DNA of 22,659 nt, from the NCBI GenBank assembly GCA_028571305.1, contig JAOXNS010066647.1:1-22659 (forward strand). The letters run 5' to 3'. This document shows, piece by piece, positions 1 to 11,079 of this stretch. The DNA is from Magicicada cassinii. Lineage: Eukaryota > Arthropoda > Insecta > Hemiptera > Cicadidae. How positions within the stretch are numbered: position 1 is the first letter of the stretch; every line of letters begins with the position of its first letter. The notes beneath the pieces are model-generated. The model was not told where the DNA came from. It searched no databases and was given only the letters and a program-made list of their open reading frames with translations. The translations under genes were made by a program, and so were the position numbers.

Positions 1-68
<68 letters not shown>

Positions 69-101
69 GTGTGTGTGGGTGTGTGTGTGTGTGTGTGTGT
101 G
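1..101. repeat. (GT)n dinucleotide microsatellite
   Basis: Nearly pure GT repeat of about 50 units, cut by the left window border, so its true length is unknown. It carries two interruptions (GC near 63-64 and GG near 77-78). No function is implied. Confidence 0.97.
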
Positions 102-1147
102 GACCGACTGAGCTATGGGTGAAATAGGCTACATATGACAAGTCTTGCTACCGCTCTAATTCGATAGTAGTATTTTTGATGTTTAAACAGTGAACAAAAC
201 TAGTAACACATGAACCTGAAAATAAAATGTATATTATCATTCACAAGTAAAAGAGTACAGTCATATACCCAAAAGTGAGGACAAAGTAGATTGTTTTCAG
301 GTGTCCTCTGTGGTTTCCGTATCCCCACCTGTGATTCGGCAGTTCTTTACGAAATGACGTTGGTTTTTGACTCCCGTTCTACGCCACGTCATTTTCTCCC
401 TTCATTATTTTCCTCAAAAATATGGTTTTATTCTCGAGTCTTGTCTGGCCACGTGCAGCGTGATCTTGTTTGGCTACTCCTTAGCCCGCACTCGATTCGG
501 GATGAATTACATGGATTTGAAAAGAAGTTATTTACAAATTGGACTGTTGTAAACACGTGTCATATGATAAAAAGTAAAATACGTGCAGGATGTGTGTATG
601 TAGGATATAATTTATTTCATTTTATTTTTAATTGCGTCCAATCATACATTTACTGTCGCTTTTCTTGCTTCATAATTTTTATTAAATAACAATCACTCGT
701 TAAATAGATCAAATAACACTCTTCAAGAAAGTACATATTACCAAATTCGTAGAATGGGTTCAACGTTTGTTGTTAGTGATATAAAACTCATGGTTATCGA
801 TCGAAAATGTGTTCTTATTAACAGTTCCGACTACACAAATCTGTGCGTGTAAATTTTTATTGTTTTATTTCTCTGTTGTCGCTAAGAGGTCGAAATCCGC
901 GTAACAATAGAATAGCGTGTTTATCATGTGTTGATAGACTGTAGAGGTGTAGTTTGTAGTTTTGCGTTCCAGTAAATAAAAGTACACACATAAAGTTGAG
1001 ACCGATGGTAGTCTAATGATTGATGACGTATTTGACTGTTATCTTGCGACGCTCGCTGTTCCAGCGTCGTCTTCAAGTGGATTTTAATAATGATAAATTG
1101 ACTACGTCGACGGCTTCGTACACATTGAGTTGTTTCTCAACTACCAC
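102..1147. other. Anonymous AT-rich non-coding DNA
   Basis: I see no gene here. The longest open stretch (291-689, + strand) has no ATG at its start and a composition no different from its surroundings, so I do not call it. No convincing promoter, tRNA or transposon terminus was found. Confidence 0.6.
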
Positions 1148-1309
1148 GTAGTGGGCAAAAACTCGGGGCAAAAACTTTCTTTTTTTTCATGGAGTATTAT
1201 TGTACCGTATTATATATTGGATGTTTGAAATACTCTTCCTTGTATGTACGATGTTTCATCTTTGCTTATGCAATGCCCACTACCTGAATTAATGCCCACT
1301 ACCTGAAGT
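1148..1309. repeat. Short direct plus inverted repeat cluster
   Basis: The 10-mer GTAGTGGGCA at 1148-1157 is matched in inverse by TGCCCACTAC at 1274-1283 and again at 1293-1302. The two right-hand copies belong to a 19-bp tandem duplication (about 1272-1309) whose core is AATGCCCACTACCTGAA. One arm could therefore pair with either of two partners. It could be a fragment of an old inverted-repeat element; no target-site duplication was identified. Confidence 0.7.
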
Positions 1310-3159
1310 AGACAATGATAATAATGATGATGATGATTTTTTCTTATAATATTACATTGCTTCGTTCACTAATTTCTACTTATTTCTCCTTATTAGTATT
1401 TCGTAACGTGTTTAACAACTCTTTCTTACTAATAATAACAACGCTAACACCACCACCACTAATTGTTCGATATTTTGTGTCGCGTAAATTTTATGTAATC
1501 GATCTCGATTATGAAGTTTAAAGATCGCTTTTCGCGCCCTGTGGAAACTCCTAGCTCCTGTGGCAGTGTTCTCAGCGCATGCCGAGTCAATCACGTACTA
1601 GTTACGATAGAGTAGCGATCATGGGTGCATGCGACTCAACACATGGCGTTTTAATTAGCCAGGAGCATAATTCACGCCCCCCCCCCCGACCGACCCGACA
1701 TTTATTTGCTACGATACTATGCAGGTAAAACCTGTTTCCGCCAATCCCTTTATCCTTAGGGACTCGCTTGGTCTTTAACTTGCTCTTCAAACATGGGGGT
1801 GTATGCAAACGAGGCGAGTTGTATCTTTTTATATAATATTTAAATCATACTTCTACTTGCTCAAGACTCACCAGATATGGTAAAATAATTATGGCAAAGT
1901 AACATTTTGTGGGGTTAGAAGCGGGGTAAACCTAAAATTCTCGTATCCTTGCACATAACCTCAAAACCCTCCAATAATAATAACAATATAATAATAAATT
2001 TATTCTTGTCATGAACGAAATCAGTAATTTTTTATACAATTAAATCCATTTTGTAGATAAATTATACTTCATATGTCAGTTACAAGGTATTATATAAAGT
2101 GAAACGCAACTTAATCACATGTAAAGTTAAGAGAAAAATGAGAGTACTCGGGTAAGAATCCGTTTGAGTTAGAAGGTACGACAGTAGAATGTGACAGTTT
2201 TATCTAAGCCGTTTTAGCTCCATAAAATTAAGTATGGCAAATTCCATAACAAGTATGCCCATAAAGTGTGATTTCTTCATTTGTTTTGCTTCTCGTTTAT
2301 TATTAGCCTATACAATTTCCTCGAGACGTTTCTGTCAAATACATTCAGTTCGTCTTCACACTTTTTTCAGAACTCAGCTGTCATGCAGACAGTGTCAATG
2401 GTTTATTACTAGTCATGTAAAGACGTGTGTAAATTACTCTTTATTATAACTTAGAAGAAAAAAATTACAATCCACTTATTGTCATGCCAAAGAATCTTAC
2501 TGACTGTTCGAAATGTGGAAAAGGTTTCCTTGATCTATGTGAAGAACGTTATTATCAAAATATCAGTGTCATCTGAGTATGCCTGCGGTCACTTTTTTTT
2601 TTTTGAGACAACTCCTTCAATTTGTAATATTCAGTGCTCCCAACTTGTAATAACAAAAAAAAAACAATTAACAGAAAACGAGAGCATCTCAAAATAAATA
2701 CTAAACATTATATTCTGAATGGGGATACTGTAAGTATTTTGTGCAGACTAATAATATTCCACAAAATTGTATCGTACATTGGAGTTCAGTTATTTTCAGG
2801 TAGCGTAATAAAAACGTAGCGCAGCAATAATAATATCAAGAGTACTAGAGATGCTTTGTACACCTCAGTTTTGTAGAGACACTTTGTCCATCTTTTTGTA
2901 TATATTGTAGTTTTATTCGTTTTAAGCAATACGTTTTTCAACAACATCAAAGTGGCTGGTGTCTGATATTTTTCCTGTTATAACTCTTTTTAATGTAACA
3001 AAGTAAATGCGAAACTAAGGAAAGAAGATCTCTCTCTCACACACACATTCACAACTCAAAAACTGTGTGCTGTAAATTTACAAGATACATCAATGAATTC
3101 GTGGACACATCAGTAGTAAGGTTGATAACGTATGGAGATATTTACGTGAATTGATTCCG
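1310..3159. other. Anonymous AT-rich DNA with a C11 tract
   Basis: No gene is supported. The stretch contains a run of 11 C at 1677-1687, short poly-A and poly-T runs, and a small CT/CA tract near 3031-3048. Short open frames are scattered and lack codon bias or recognisable motifs. Confidence 0.6.
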
Positions 3160-3885
3160 TTGATTACTTGCGACTATTTCTCAGTTCTTGGGTTAATTCT
3201 GACAATTTATTAAAAAGATAAAGAAAATAATTGGATCTAAAACTTGGATTTCTGCGAAAAAAATTAAAGGCTGCAGACGAAGAGGTAGACTCTACAATAA
3301 TGAAATTCGCAAGGAATGGAACATTTTTAATATCCGAGATCGTACTGCAGAAAACAAATAATGATGGAGTGCTCATCTGAATAGGAAGTTTGCTGTACAA
3401 GCCTATTGGAGAAAGAAGTACAGGAAGTTTTGGTGAAGTGGATGTATTCCTTTGGGACCTCTAGATAAAGAAGAATAAATTATGACCACTTGAGTTTGCG
3501 GTTTATTTTATTTTGTCTAGTAAACAGTATTTTAATAGAATACTATTAATTCGTTGAACTCTGACGCGTAGTGGTATTGGAAAACTGCAAGCTACTGAAG
3601 TGAAGTCACTTATCTCAATAAAACGTTGTATACCATTTAATAGAATTATAATTTGGATGTTTCATCAATGGAAGAACCAATCAGGCAGTAAGGGGCGAAA
3701 TGGCTTTAACGTGTGGACTGACTGGATACCAACTGGATCATAATGGCGTACAGAACTAAAGCTAAAAGAGATCTTGTCCTAAAGCCAAGAAAACGGAGGG
3801 AGGATCATATTTGCATCCGGATCAACTGAGACCCTTTTCCTCAGAAAGGGATGTACTGAAGAAGAAGAAGTAGTAGTAGAAATGT
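3160..3885 (+). mobile_element. Probable decayed LINE 3' remnant
   Basis: The right end (about 3770-3880) reads in one frame as a basic segment, KAKRDLVLKPRKRRED, and runs into a GAAGAAGAAGTAGTAGTAG tail at about 3858-3880. A basic tail followed by a short 3' microsatellite is typical of several insect non-LTR retrotransposons. The part from 3160 to 3480 has Arg/Lys-rich short frames but no diagnostic box. The remnant is heavily interrupted and encodes nothing usable. It could instead be an unrelated repeat. Confidence 0.35.
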
Positions 3886-4039
3886 AATTCTAGTACATTA
3901 GGATAAATGAGAAGAGGATTGCTGGAGTTTATTTGTCTCTATTGATCTATATATAGCTGTATTAAGTTTGCATATAGCGTTGTGTGATCGTAGATTTGAT
4001 ACAGAAATGAGGTGGATCTTCACCAGTAAACTTACTTTA

Positions 4040-4715
4040 ACTCTACAACTCCTTAACCAATGAAAATTGAAAGCGAAGATGGAGAAAACTAAGAATTATA
4101 TGAGGGATCAGGGAAGAAATGAAAACGAATAGTAAGGTTGACTGTTACGTAACAGTCACATAGGTATACAGTTGTTACAAAGGATCTGTAATAACAGAAG
4201 AGAGTAGACGTTAAAGTAGAAGTGAAGAGACTTATAACCTTCGCAAAATTTGTATGTACGCATACGTTGTTAATATATTAGCATGTCCACAAAGATGGAA
4301 GACGTTACTAAATCATTGATTTGGATTAGGTTATTGGAGGTGGGATATGAACAATGGAAAGTCAGGAGAACGCCCTCTCGAAGCATCAGAAATCTGGATG
4401 TGGCTGAAAGCGACAAGATCAAATTTCATTGGAACTAAAACGAAGCATACTTACGATATTAAGAGAAGTGATGGAAAAACGTGTTACAACAAGAAGCTAA
4501 ATTTATAACACGAAAGAAGATGGTATGGCTGTTACTTGTATTCTGAAAGATGTAGTCTTAGAAAATAAAAGAAGAGTAAAATACTTACGGAAAATATTTC
4601 ATATGTATGAAAAAACGTGAAGACAAGACTGGGATATGATAGTTATCTCCAAATGAAAAGGGTACAAATTAAGCGAGTCGTTACAGTTTCAAGGATGGTG
4701 ATTAGGATCACGTGC
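4040..4715 (+). mobile_element. Decayed LINE, reverse transcriptase thumb and C-terminal region
   Basis: Conceptual translation in shifting frames gives landmarks, in the right order, of the region after the polymerase domain of RTE/Jockey-like non-LTR elements. VEVKRLITFAKFV (4216-4254) resembles the 'KEIKRRIAMAKAAF' segment. ERPLEASEIWMWL (4368-4406) resembles 'RLEAFEMWLWRRM'. A WYG...LLKD-like segment (about 4518-4570) resembles 'WIGHILR..GLLKDVIEG'. Several stops and frame changes separate these blocks, so this is a dead fragment with no open frame. The family comparison is from memory, not a search. Its 3' end lies close to the 3' end of an opposed LINE fragment. Confidence 0.6.
4139..4158. 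repeat. Perfect 20-bp palindrome
   Basis: The sequence is its own reverse complement over 20 bp, with arms TGACTGTTAC and GTAACAGTCA. The centre GTTACGTAAC matches the PAR-bZIP half-site dyad (RTTAYGTAAY), the type bound by Pdp1- or vrille-like factors. It lies inside a decayed LINE, so a regulatory role is only a possibility. Confidence 0.9.
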
Positions 4716-4719
4716 ATAC

Positions 4720-5525
4720 AACTTTTGGTTTGAACAGGAGCATTTCTGCAGCATATAGGACCGTTTCTACAGAACTAAACCGCACTCATCATTATTTTCG
4801 TTTAATTCTATTTATATCTGGTATTAACTTTGTCTTCTCATATATTTTTTTCTCTTTCTTCGATGGTGTATCCAAGGAATACGCATTTTGGGCAACCTTT
4901 CCTCCTCCATCTTTCTCATTTGTCCGTACCATGATAGCCTATGTGTTTCACCTCTATTCTATATAACAGTGCTTTCTACGTGTAATGTTTCTCTAATAAT
5001 ATCTCTAATCTCTTATAATTTTATGTAGGAGAGTAACATCACGATAGCTTGAGTAGATACTTCCCGCGGCATTTTACTTCTTTTAAGGTTTTTATGTAAT
5101 AACTATTCTTCGGAGACATAATAAGCAGCTTTACGTTATGTTGACGGTTGAGACATCTACACACTTGTAGTGTTACTCATGCCGCTATTGCATAATACCT
5201 GCTTCACATTATTTATTAACATTTTTCAACAGATGTTTGTTGTAGGACATCTTTATGATGTCTTCCGTCACTAGTCATTAGTACTCCTAAATAGTTCTCC
5301 TTTGAGGGCCCACTTTTTATGGTTCCTTTGTAGTAATCAGATATAACCTGTCGTCACCTATCAGCAAGTCTTTCATTAAATTTGTTTACCATACAGGATA
5401 TCTCGTCTGTATCCTTAGCAAAAATAACCTGATCGTCGGCAAAGAAAAGAGTATAAATTGTTTCATAGGTCTTTCCGTCCTATTGCACTTTCTGAACGAT
5501 TTTTAGGAACTGCAGTTAAATAAGT
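4720..5525 (-). mobile_element. Decayed LINE with reverse transcriptase FADD box
   Basis: On the minus strand, IYTLFFADDQVIFAKDTDE contains the polymerase motif C (FADD at 5432-5443), the metal-binding aspartates of reverse transcriptase. Downstream comes ENYLGVLMTSDGR (about 5261-5299), the YLGV segment of non-LTR elements. Further on, SWYGQMRKMEEERLPKMR (within 4843-4938) is followed by a basic run, matching the usual C-terminal 'LTWYGHVMRM..RLPK' region. Order and spacing fit one element read right to left, truncated at its 5' side. Stops lie between the blocks. It is an RTE/Jockey-like non-LTR fragment with no function left. Confidence 0.8.
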
Positions 5526-8200
5526 GAAATAATTAATTAAGTAAAAATAGCACTTCATAATTTTTATTGTTCATTTCATCTAGTTGGCGATAATTTTAAT
5601 AATTAATCTGGTACTGTTATCCTCTTTCGATTTAAAATTTTTAGCTATTTATTTATTTATTTTAAATATTATTTATTTGATATTTAATTATTTATATATC
5701 TCGTTATTTAAAATGAGAGACGCCGTAAGTTTATCAAAACGAGTGTACGCCATGCACAAGTTGGGTAAGTTCTATGTAAGTTGTGACGTAAAGTCGTTAG
5801 ATAAGCAAATGAGTATGTAATCAGAACATTATGCGTAAATTAGATGTTAATAAAGTAGGTTTTAGTAGTATGGTCAAGTCATATTTCAGGTGTTCGTTAC
5901 GAGCTAAACGGTACAGGTCATTAGTAACTTATCAGTAGGCCAAGATAGGAACAGCCAGTCGACATCAAGTAGTCGAATGAAGGTACGATATGTCTATGAT
6001 AAAGTCAAGGAATAAAATAAGTGGTTGTATATCTGAGAACGTGTGGGGTTATGGAACCTTCATTGGTTGCAACCGTTTGAAAGCCTTGGTATATGAACTA
6101 ACAAGTCGGGAAGGGACTTTTCTGTACTGCGTCAACTTGGATGTTAGGCAGATTCACAGACAAATGGATAAGTGATACAAAGAAGTTGAAAAAGAATAAA
6201 AGGAATTAAGAAATAAAGAAGAAAAATTAAAGTCAGTGGCCGTAAAGTGGGGTTGAATTGAAATGATGTGCTCTGGATAGGTAGACTGGTAGCGATTACG
6301 ACGTTGACACATTGCCGACCATTATTTATGAACCCCGCGCCTTGCGGAGAACCAGCCACCATTATCACATCCAGCGGTAGTTAATTTACTTTACTCTCTC
6401 CCGGCTCAGCACGGTCACCCCTCACATAAGTACCCGGATACTCTTCGTTACATGGTATTCCCTTTTTCGTTGGCGTAATACACACACTATCACGATAATT
6501 GTGTTCACCTTCCCTGCCTGCACATCCCCTTCTATCTCTTCTCCTGAACAATTACGAGCAGCCGTGTCAATTTACCATATATTTCACAAAGTGATTCAGT
6601 TTGTGGATAAGAAGTTACAGTTGGAGATCGCTAGGGTATCAAGTAAACCTTTATTGTTGATTTTCTCTGGCTTACCGATTTCATCTATTTTAACACACGC
6701 TCGTGTGTGTGTGCCTAGTGAAACTGATCTAAGGTCTTCTGACTCATTTAACGTATAGCAGTGTGAGTCACTCTTCATCCACTTTCCTTCGAATCTTTAC
6801 AAGTAGTTGAGTTTCTACTTCATCTGCTATCACCCTACATTTCCTCTTTTCTTTCATTTTTCCTTAAGCTCATTACTCCCAGACGATTTATCTCTTTTAA
6901 TAAATTAATTTTCCACATATTGCGTTGTATTTGCAACGTATAAGTGCGTACCCCCGACCTTTGTATTAATTACAAATAATAATACATTTGTTGGTACAGT
7001 TTTTTGATTTACGATTGTTTTTTTCGTGTCCTTTCGTAAAACGAATTTTAGTTTTAATTTTTATTTGTAAGTAACTCGATAGACTATTAATTATCTTTTT
7101 TTTAAGTAACTCGATAACTTTTTATTTGTAATTTTTATCGAGATTAACTGTAATCGATGACAATCTCGCAGAAAAGTATATTAGTTTGACTTGATAGAAT
7201 TCGCAATCGTTAACGTTCTGATGACGAGCCTACATCTGAGTCATCTGATAATTGAGTGGAAACAATACTGTAAACTAAAATAAAAAGAACTAGTACAATG
7301 GAGACAAACGGTGTTCGTCGCTCGACTTCTTTCGCAGAACTGATCTAATAAATTCAGAGACAAAAGCAGTTCCGGTCGGTCGCTATCATCCCTTGCAGGG
7401 CCAACTGACCTCCATCTCTACATCTCTCTCTCTCTCCTTCTTTCTGGCGCACATTTGGCAGCAACACATTCTGGGTTAATGTTTCGTAGTCGTTTCCAAA
7501 TGCTGGCAACCCGTGGTTGTTACTTGTCCCTGCTAACCTAATCTCAGCGAACAACAACGATTTTACTCATAATTCAGAATGGCTCTTTAACTCCGGGTTA
7601 CGATTATTACCGACTTCATATCTGATTGCTGGTGTTGTATGACTATAATCCTTGTTTCATTCGGAGAGTGGATTTTTGTACGTACAAAGCGAAGGTCCTG
7701 TCTGGTCGCAGAGTTTTATCGGTCTATCTTTTACGTGAGATTTCATGGCTTAATGATTACCTGCGAATAAGCTTAATACAATGGGATCGCCCAGCGCATG
7801 TAGGAACCTGTAATTGTGCTGTTTTTTTTTTATGTAAACCTGATGTTATTTGTAAGGCTGAAGAGGGTAGGGCGATTGAACTAGGTTTTTCTGATAACTG
7901 AAGAATGATGAAGTAGAAGTCTAAGAACGATACCTGTCAATCCCGCGGAACCAAAACCCTGCGTAACAAGAAACAGAATAACTTGCTGGCGAATTTACTG
8001 TTTTAGTTACTATAGTATCGAATTAAATACCAAGAAACATCGAAAGAATGGAAATAGCAAGAACTAGATTCATAAAAAGCTTTAAACAATTTATAATCTA
8101 AAGCTGTCGACTTCCAGCCTGTTAAGAACATAAAATGTTATACTTCGACACTACTGTTGCTTGGACACACTCAAAGAAAGAATATGTGCCTCTGAAATCC
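5526..8200. other. Anonymous non-coding DNA
   Basis: No gene is supported. 5530-5720 is extremely AT-rich with TTTA-type runs. A 14-bp direct repeat, TAAGTAACTCGATA, occurs at 7068-7081 and 7103-7116. The segment 7354-7557 is less AT-rich and open on the minus strand; its frame has a GERERC low-complexity stretch that simply reads through a short CT run, and I do not recognise it. A 91-residue open frame at 7626-7901 (+) starts at TTG and shows no motif. Confidence 0.55.
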
Positions 8201-8211
8201 TGACGTATATA

Positions 8212-8449
8212 GTGGGTAAGTGAAATACCCAAGTCCACTCATTTACGGAAAACTGAAATTAAATGTTTCCAAATGCAATGATAAGTCATAAAACCGATTT
8301 TCAGACTTAATTTTTATTATAACAAAAGTTTTTTATTGGTTGCATAGCTGTTAAAAAGTAAAAAGTAAAGAGAAATGCATAAAAATGTCGTTTTTGAAAC
8401 ATCTTGAGTTTCAACATAATTAAAACTTGGACTTGGGTAGTTTTACCAC
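8212..8449. mobile_element. MITE-like inverted-repeat element flanked by TA
   Basis: The left arm, GTGGGTAAG...TACCCAAGTCC (8212-8236), is matched in inverse by the right arm ending at 8449, whose reverse complement reads GTGGTAAAACTACCCAAGTCC. The core TACCCAAGTCC / GGACTTGGGTA (8226-8236 and 8429-8439) is perfect. Weaker pairing continues inward to ATGTTTC (8263-8269) and GAAACAT (8396-8402). TA dinucleotides flank both ends (8210-8211 and 8450-8451), as expected for a Tc1/mariner-type insertion. It is about 238 bp, AT-rich and non-coding. Other copies in the genome would be needed to confirm the ends. Confidence 0.5.
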
Positions 8450-8599
8450 TAACCCGTCGATATGTTGTCGAAGAATGATCATTAAAGCAGGTTCGCTGAA
8501 CAACCAAGGATACTGTGTGCTAAGAAGATTGAACACGGAGACATAGCTATCTAAAATACAAATAAAACAAAGGAATGACTTTAATTTACATCACTAAAT

Positions 8600-8825
8600 G
8601 TGGCATGGGAAATATGAAGTGCTGCAGATAATGATATAAGGAAAGATTGGTAGACGAAGAGGAGTAGGTTGGAAGGAACAGGTAAATGAACCACAGAAAA
8701 CATGCGTACTAGTGACACAATATCAACTTACGGTATTACCCAGAAAAACTATGCAGGCAGTAAAAACCAATGGCTTCGAATTTTCGACTATGATGACTCA
8801 TTCTGGTAACTAGGGGAAAAACTAC
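8600..8825 (+). mobile_element. Possible LINE C-terminal tail remnant
   Basis: Around 8638-8685 one frame reads GKIGRRRGVGWKEQVN, resembling the 'GKI.GRRGVGRK' basic stretch near the C-terminus of insect non-LTR elements. Nothing else in the segment is diagnostic and the frame breaks at once on either side. This is a weak call. Confidence 0.3.
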
Positions 8826-10299
8826 TCCCTTATTATACGATGCTGAACATTCAATAGGAGCATGACTTAAATATTCCAGGCGATTTCTTTGCCAGGTCTG
8901 TAAAAAGTGACCTGAACCGAACAGTTACCTTCTGTAGGTAATAAACAGAAGCGAACAATACTTATTAATACACATAAAAGTAACGGATTGTGATATGAAT
9001 ATGACAGTATAGTAAAATATTACTCCACTCGCGACAGACGTCTTATCCTCGACACTCTTATGTAGAGTACCATTCTTGATATACATTGTTTTTAATTGTA
9101 TTAACTTACCCACTTGGAACGTCTGTAACTTACCCACCGCTTTGTGTAACTAGACCAATTCTACCTTCTTCGTTGATTTTGTTGTTGTTTCATGAAAATT
9201 ATAGTCTACTACAGCGTACAGTAATAATAAATAAAATTTGTGTAAATTGCAAGCCAACAACTGACGGTTTACCAAGCTTATCTTCTCCGGCCACAATCAT
9301 TTGAGTCTTGTGTCCGATAAAACAGATCCATCACCAATTTGAGTAATCCAAACACTGCTCTTAATATCTTCTGGCAAATAGATTAACTACGTATTTGAGG
9401 TAATGGTTTCTTGGGTAGTTCGGTATTATTCGATTGAACGATCCTACCATAGAAATTTGTGAGTATGCGAAAAATTTTTGACTGATATGTTTGTAGGATT
9501 TTTATGTTAGATGATTTGCCACAGATCTCAATAAGTTCATCCTGCTAGGATTGTATTGCTTATCGTAGTAACCAGGATTAGTTAGGATCGTCCTTCCCAT
9601 GAGATATAATTTGGATTTCATTTATGGGAGGTGTTCATATTAGATTGGAGACATGGAATCAGAGACGGTATAGTCATTCTAGGACGTCTGTAGAATACGA
9701 TATACCTCTCCGATGTAGAAACGGGTTTAGGGTTTCCCTCTGAACAATGTAGAGTACTGAAACCTTTAAAGCCGGATTTCAATGTCATTCTGTAACCATA
9801 GCCTTAATGAATAAACTAGACAAAAAACATATTCACTACCTGTTTTTTTGGGGGGGTTTATTGTATGTTTACTGTCCTTGCTGTCCTATGTATATGATAT
9901 ACATAGGGTTAATTGTTTTTGCGTTAATTTGTTTATCCAGCTGAAGTCCACGGTTGCAATTAGAACATTATTTTTTAAACTTGATGCGCTATCGCATTTT
10001 GTACCGAATGTCGTTTGAGTGTATTTGTAACTGTTGATTTTAATTATCCGTGGCAAAGCCAATATTGTACTTGTTGTTGGAGCCATACGTTTAAATTCAA
10101 GTAACTTTTAGGAATGGAAGCCACCTGATTTTTTTTTATAATGGAACTTTTCAATTTATAGTCTTATATAAGTAGCTTCTCTAATTTTCCTGATGTTTCG
10201 GGGAAAATAATACTCGACTCTTCTGACGAGTGTACCGGCATGTAAAACGGGAGACGAAGCAGTCAAACAGGTAATATTGAAATTGCAAATATGCATGAA
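8826..10299. other. Anonymous AT-rich DNA
   Basis: No gene is supported. It contains a T7G7 run at 9843-9856 and a perfect palindrome described separately. The segment 9570-9790 has a more even base composition and may be an old repeat copy, but no termini or coding motifs could be identified. Confidence 0.55.
9885..9907. repeat. Perfect palindrome, 11-bp arms around one base
   Basis: CCTATGTATAT (9885-9895), a single G, then ATATACATAGG (9897-9907): an exact inverted repeat of 11-bp arms. Two further G-T pairs would extend an RNA form. No neighbouring gene gives it a role. It could be a dimeric transcription factor site or the centre of a larger degenerate inverted repeat. Confidence 0.9.
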
Positions 10300-10800
10300 C
10301 ACAACGGGTAGCCCCAAAGTACAGAGCAGTAGTGTGAGAGGGCGGTATTAATAGAGTAGCCTACTACCAAAACAGAAACAAAAAGGTGTTAAACGTCATC
10401 GCGTGGAGAATACAAACGACTCGGTGTACACGGGGTAGCGAAATGATTAGTAGCTGCAATAAAGTGTGTTGTGTACCGAAAACCCATAAACGTCAGCGGT
10501 ACGTGATGTAGTGAGCGGTGGGTAAGTGAGCTGTAGTTAGCGAAGAGTTGTTGATTCGCCGCCGCAACCAACTTGGCTCCCGCACTCACGCAAACTTTGC
10601 TCGTTTCGGCGTAGGCTGTAAACAGCAAAGCCAAGCCTGGCCGGTGATACTGCCGGGCCCGTCGTCCGTATAATTAAACACACCACCGCGCGCTGTCGTC
10701 ATAAAGTACAACCGCCATAAAGGATCGTCGTTAATGACGACAGAACACAACATCGTACAGCGCGCTCGCATTACACTCTATATAACGCCAGTGGTGAATA
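10300..10800. promoter_or_regulatory. CpG-rich block with TATA box at its right edge
   Basis: This block is strikingly rich in CpG compared with the flanks (for example GCGCGC-type and CCGGGCCCG strings), suggesting a region protected from methylation, as promoters often are. A TATATAA lies at 10779-10785, on the side facing the downstream terminal exon. No clear initiator follows at the expected 30 bp, and a palindrome occupies that place. It may be the promoter of the gene ending at 12727, of something on the other strand, or no promoter at all. Confidence 0.35.
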
Positions 10801-10817
10801 CATGTACTGTACATGTA
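10799..10817. repeat. Palindrome with 9-bp arms next to TATA
   Basis: TACATGTAC, one T, GTACATGTA: exact 9-bp arms. It sits 14 bp after the TATATAA and covers the place where transcription would start if that TATA box is used. A dimeric factor site is possible. Confidence 0.85.
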
Positions 10818-10852
10818 TTTATGTTATATAGTTCACTAAACACAGCCAGCTT

Positions 10853-11008
10853 ATGATGTGCGATAAATACTCTGGACCGTTGTATACGTGCAATGAGTTA
10901 TGTTTATGGCGTTATGAGGGAAAACACTGGCACCGCGCGAATATCGCTGTCCTATCGGGATGTAAACTTTCTGTCCGAGCTATTGATAATATGACTGCGT
11001 CGTTGTAA
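10853..11008 (+). CDS. Doubtful 51-codon open frame, possible first exon
   Basis: This is an ATG-initiated frame 67 bp after a TATATAA. Its product begins MMCDKYSGPLYTCNELCLWR and is cysteine-bearing, with no signal peptide, membrane segment or family I recognise. A GT at 10962-10963 (context GAT|GTAAAC, a mediocre donor) would leave one base of a codon. That is the phase needed to join the exon at 11994, which begins with two bases of a codon. The fit in phase happens by chance one time in three. The frame could equally be random open sequence in a CpG-rich region. Confidence 0.15.
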   Translation: MMCDKYSGPLYTCNELCLWRYEGKHWHRANIAVLSGCKLSVRAIDNMTASL

Positions 11009-11079
11009 AACGTGTAGAAAATTTGTTTCCAATTTTAACTATAAAATATTTTTTAAGAAACTCATCCCGCAGTAACTCA

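Noticed and set aside
291-689. A 132-codon open frame on the plus strand
   Set aside because: It begins at TTG rather than ATG and becomes an Ile/Phe/Tyr-rich run typical of translated AT-rich DNA. No domain is visible.
7354-7557. 67-codon minus-strand open frame
   Set aside because: Part of it simply reads through a CT-rich low-complexity tract, and I could not tie the remainder to a family.
10389-10771. Overlapping minus-strand open frames in the CpG-rich block
   Set aside because: GC-rich DNA has few stop codons. The products show no domain or consistent codon bias.
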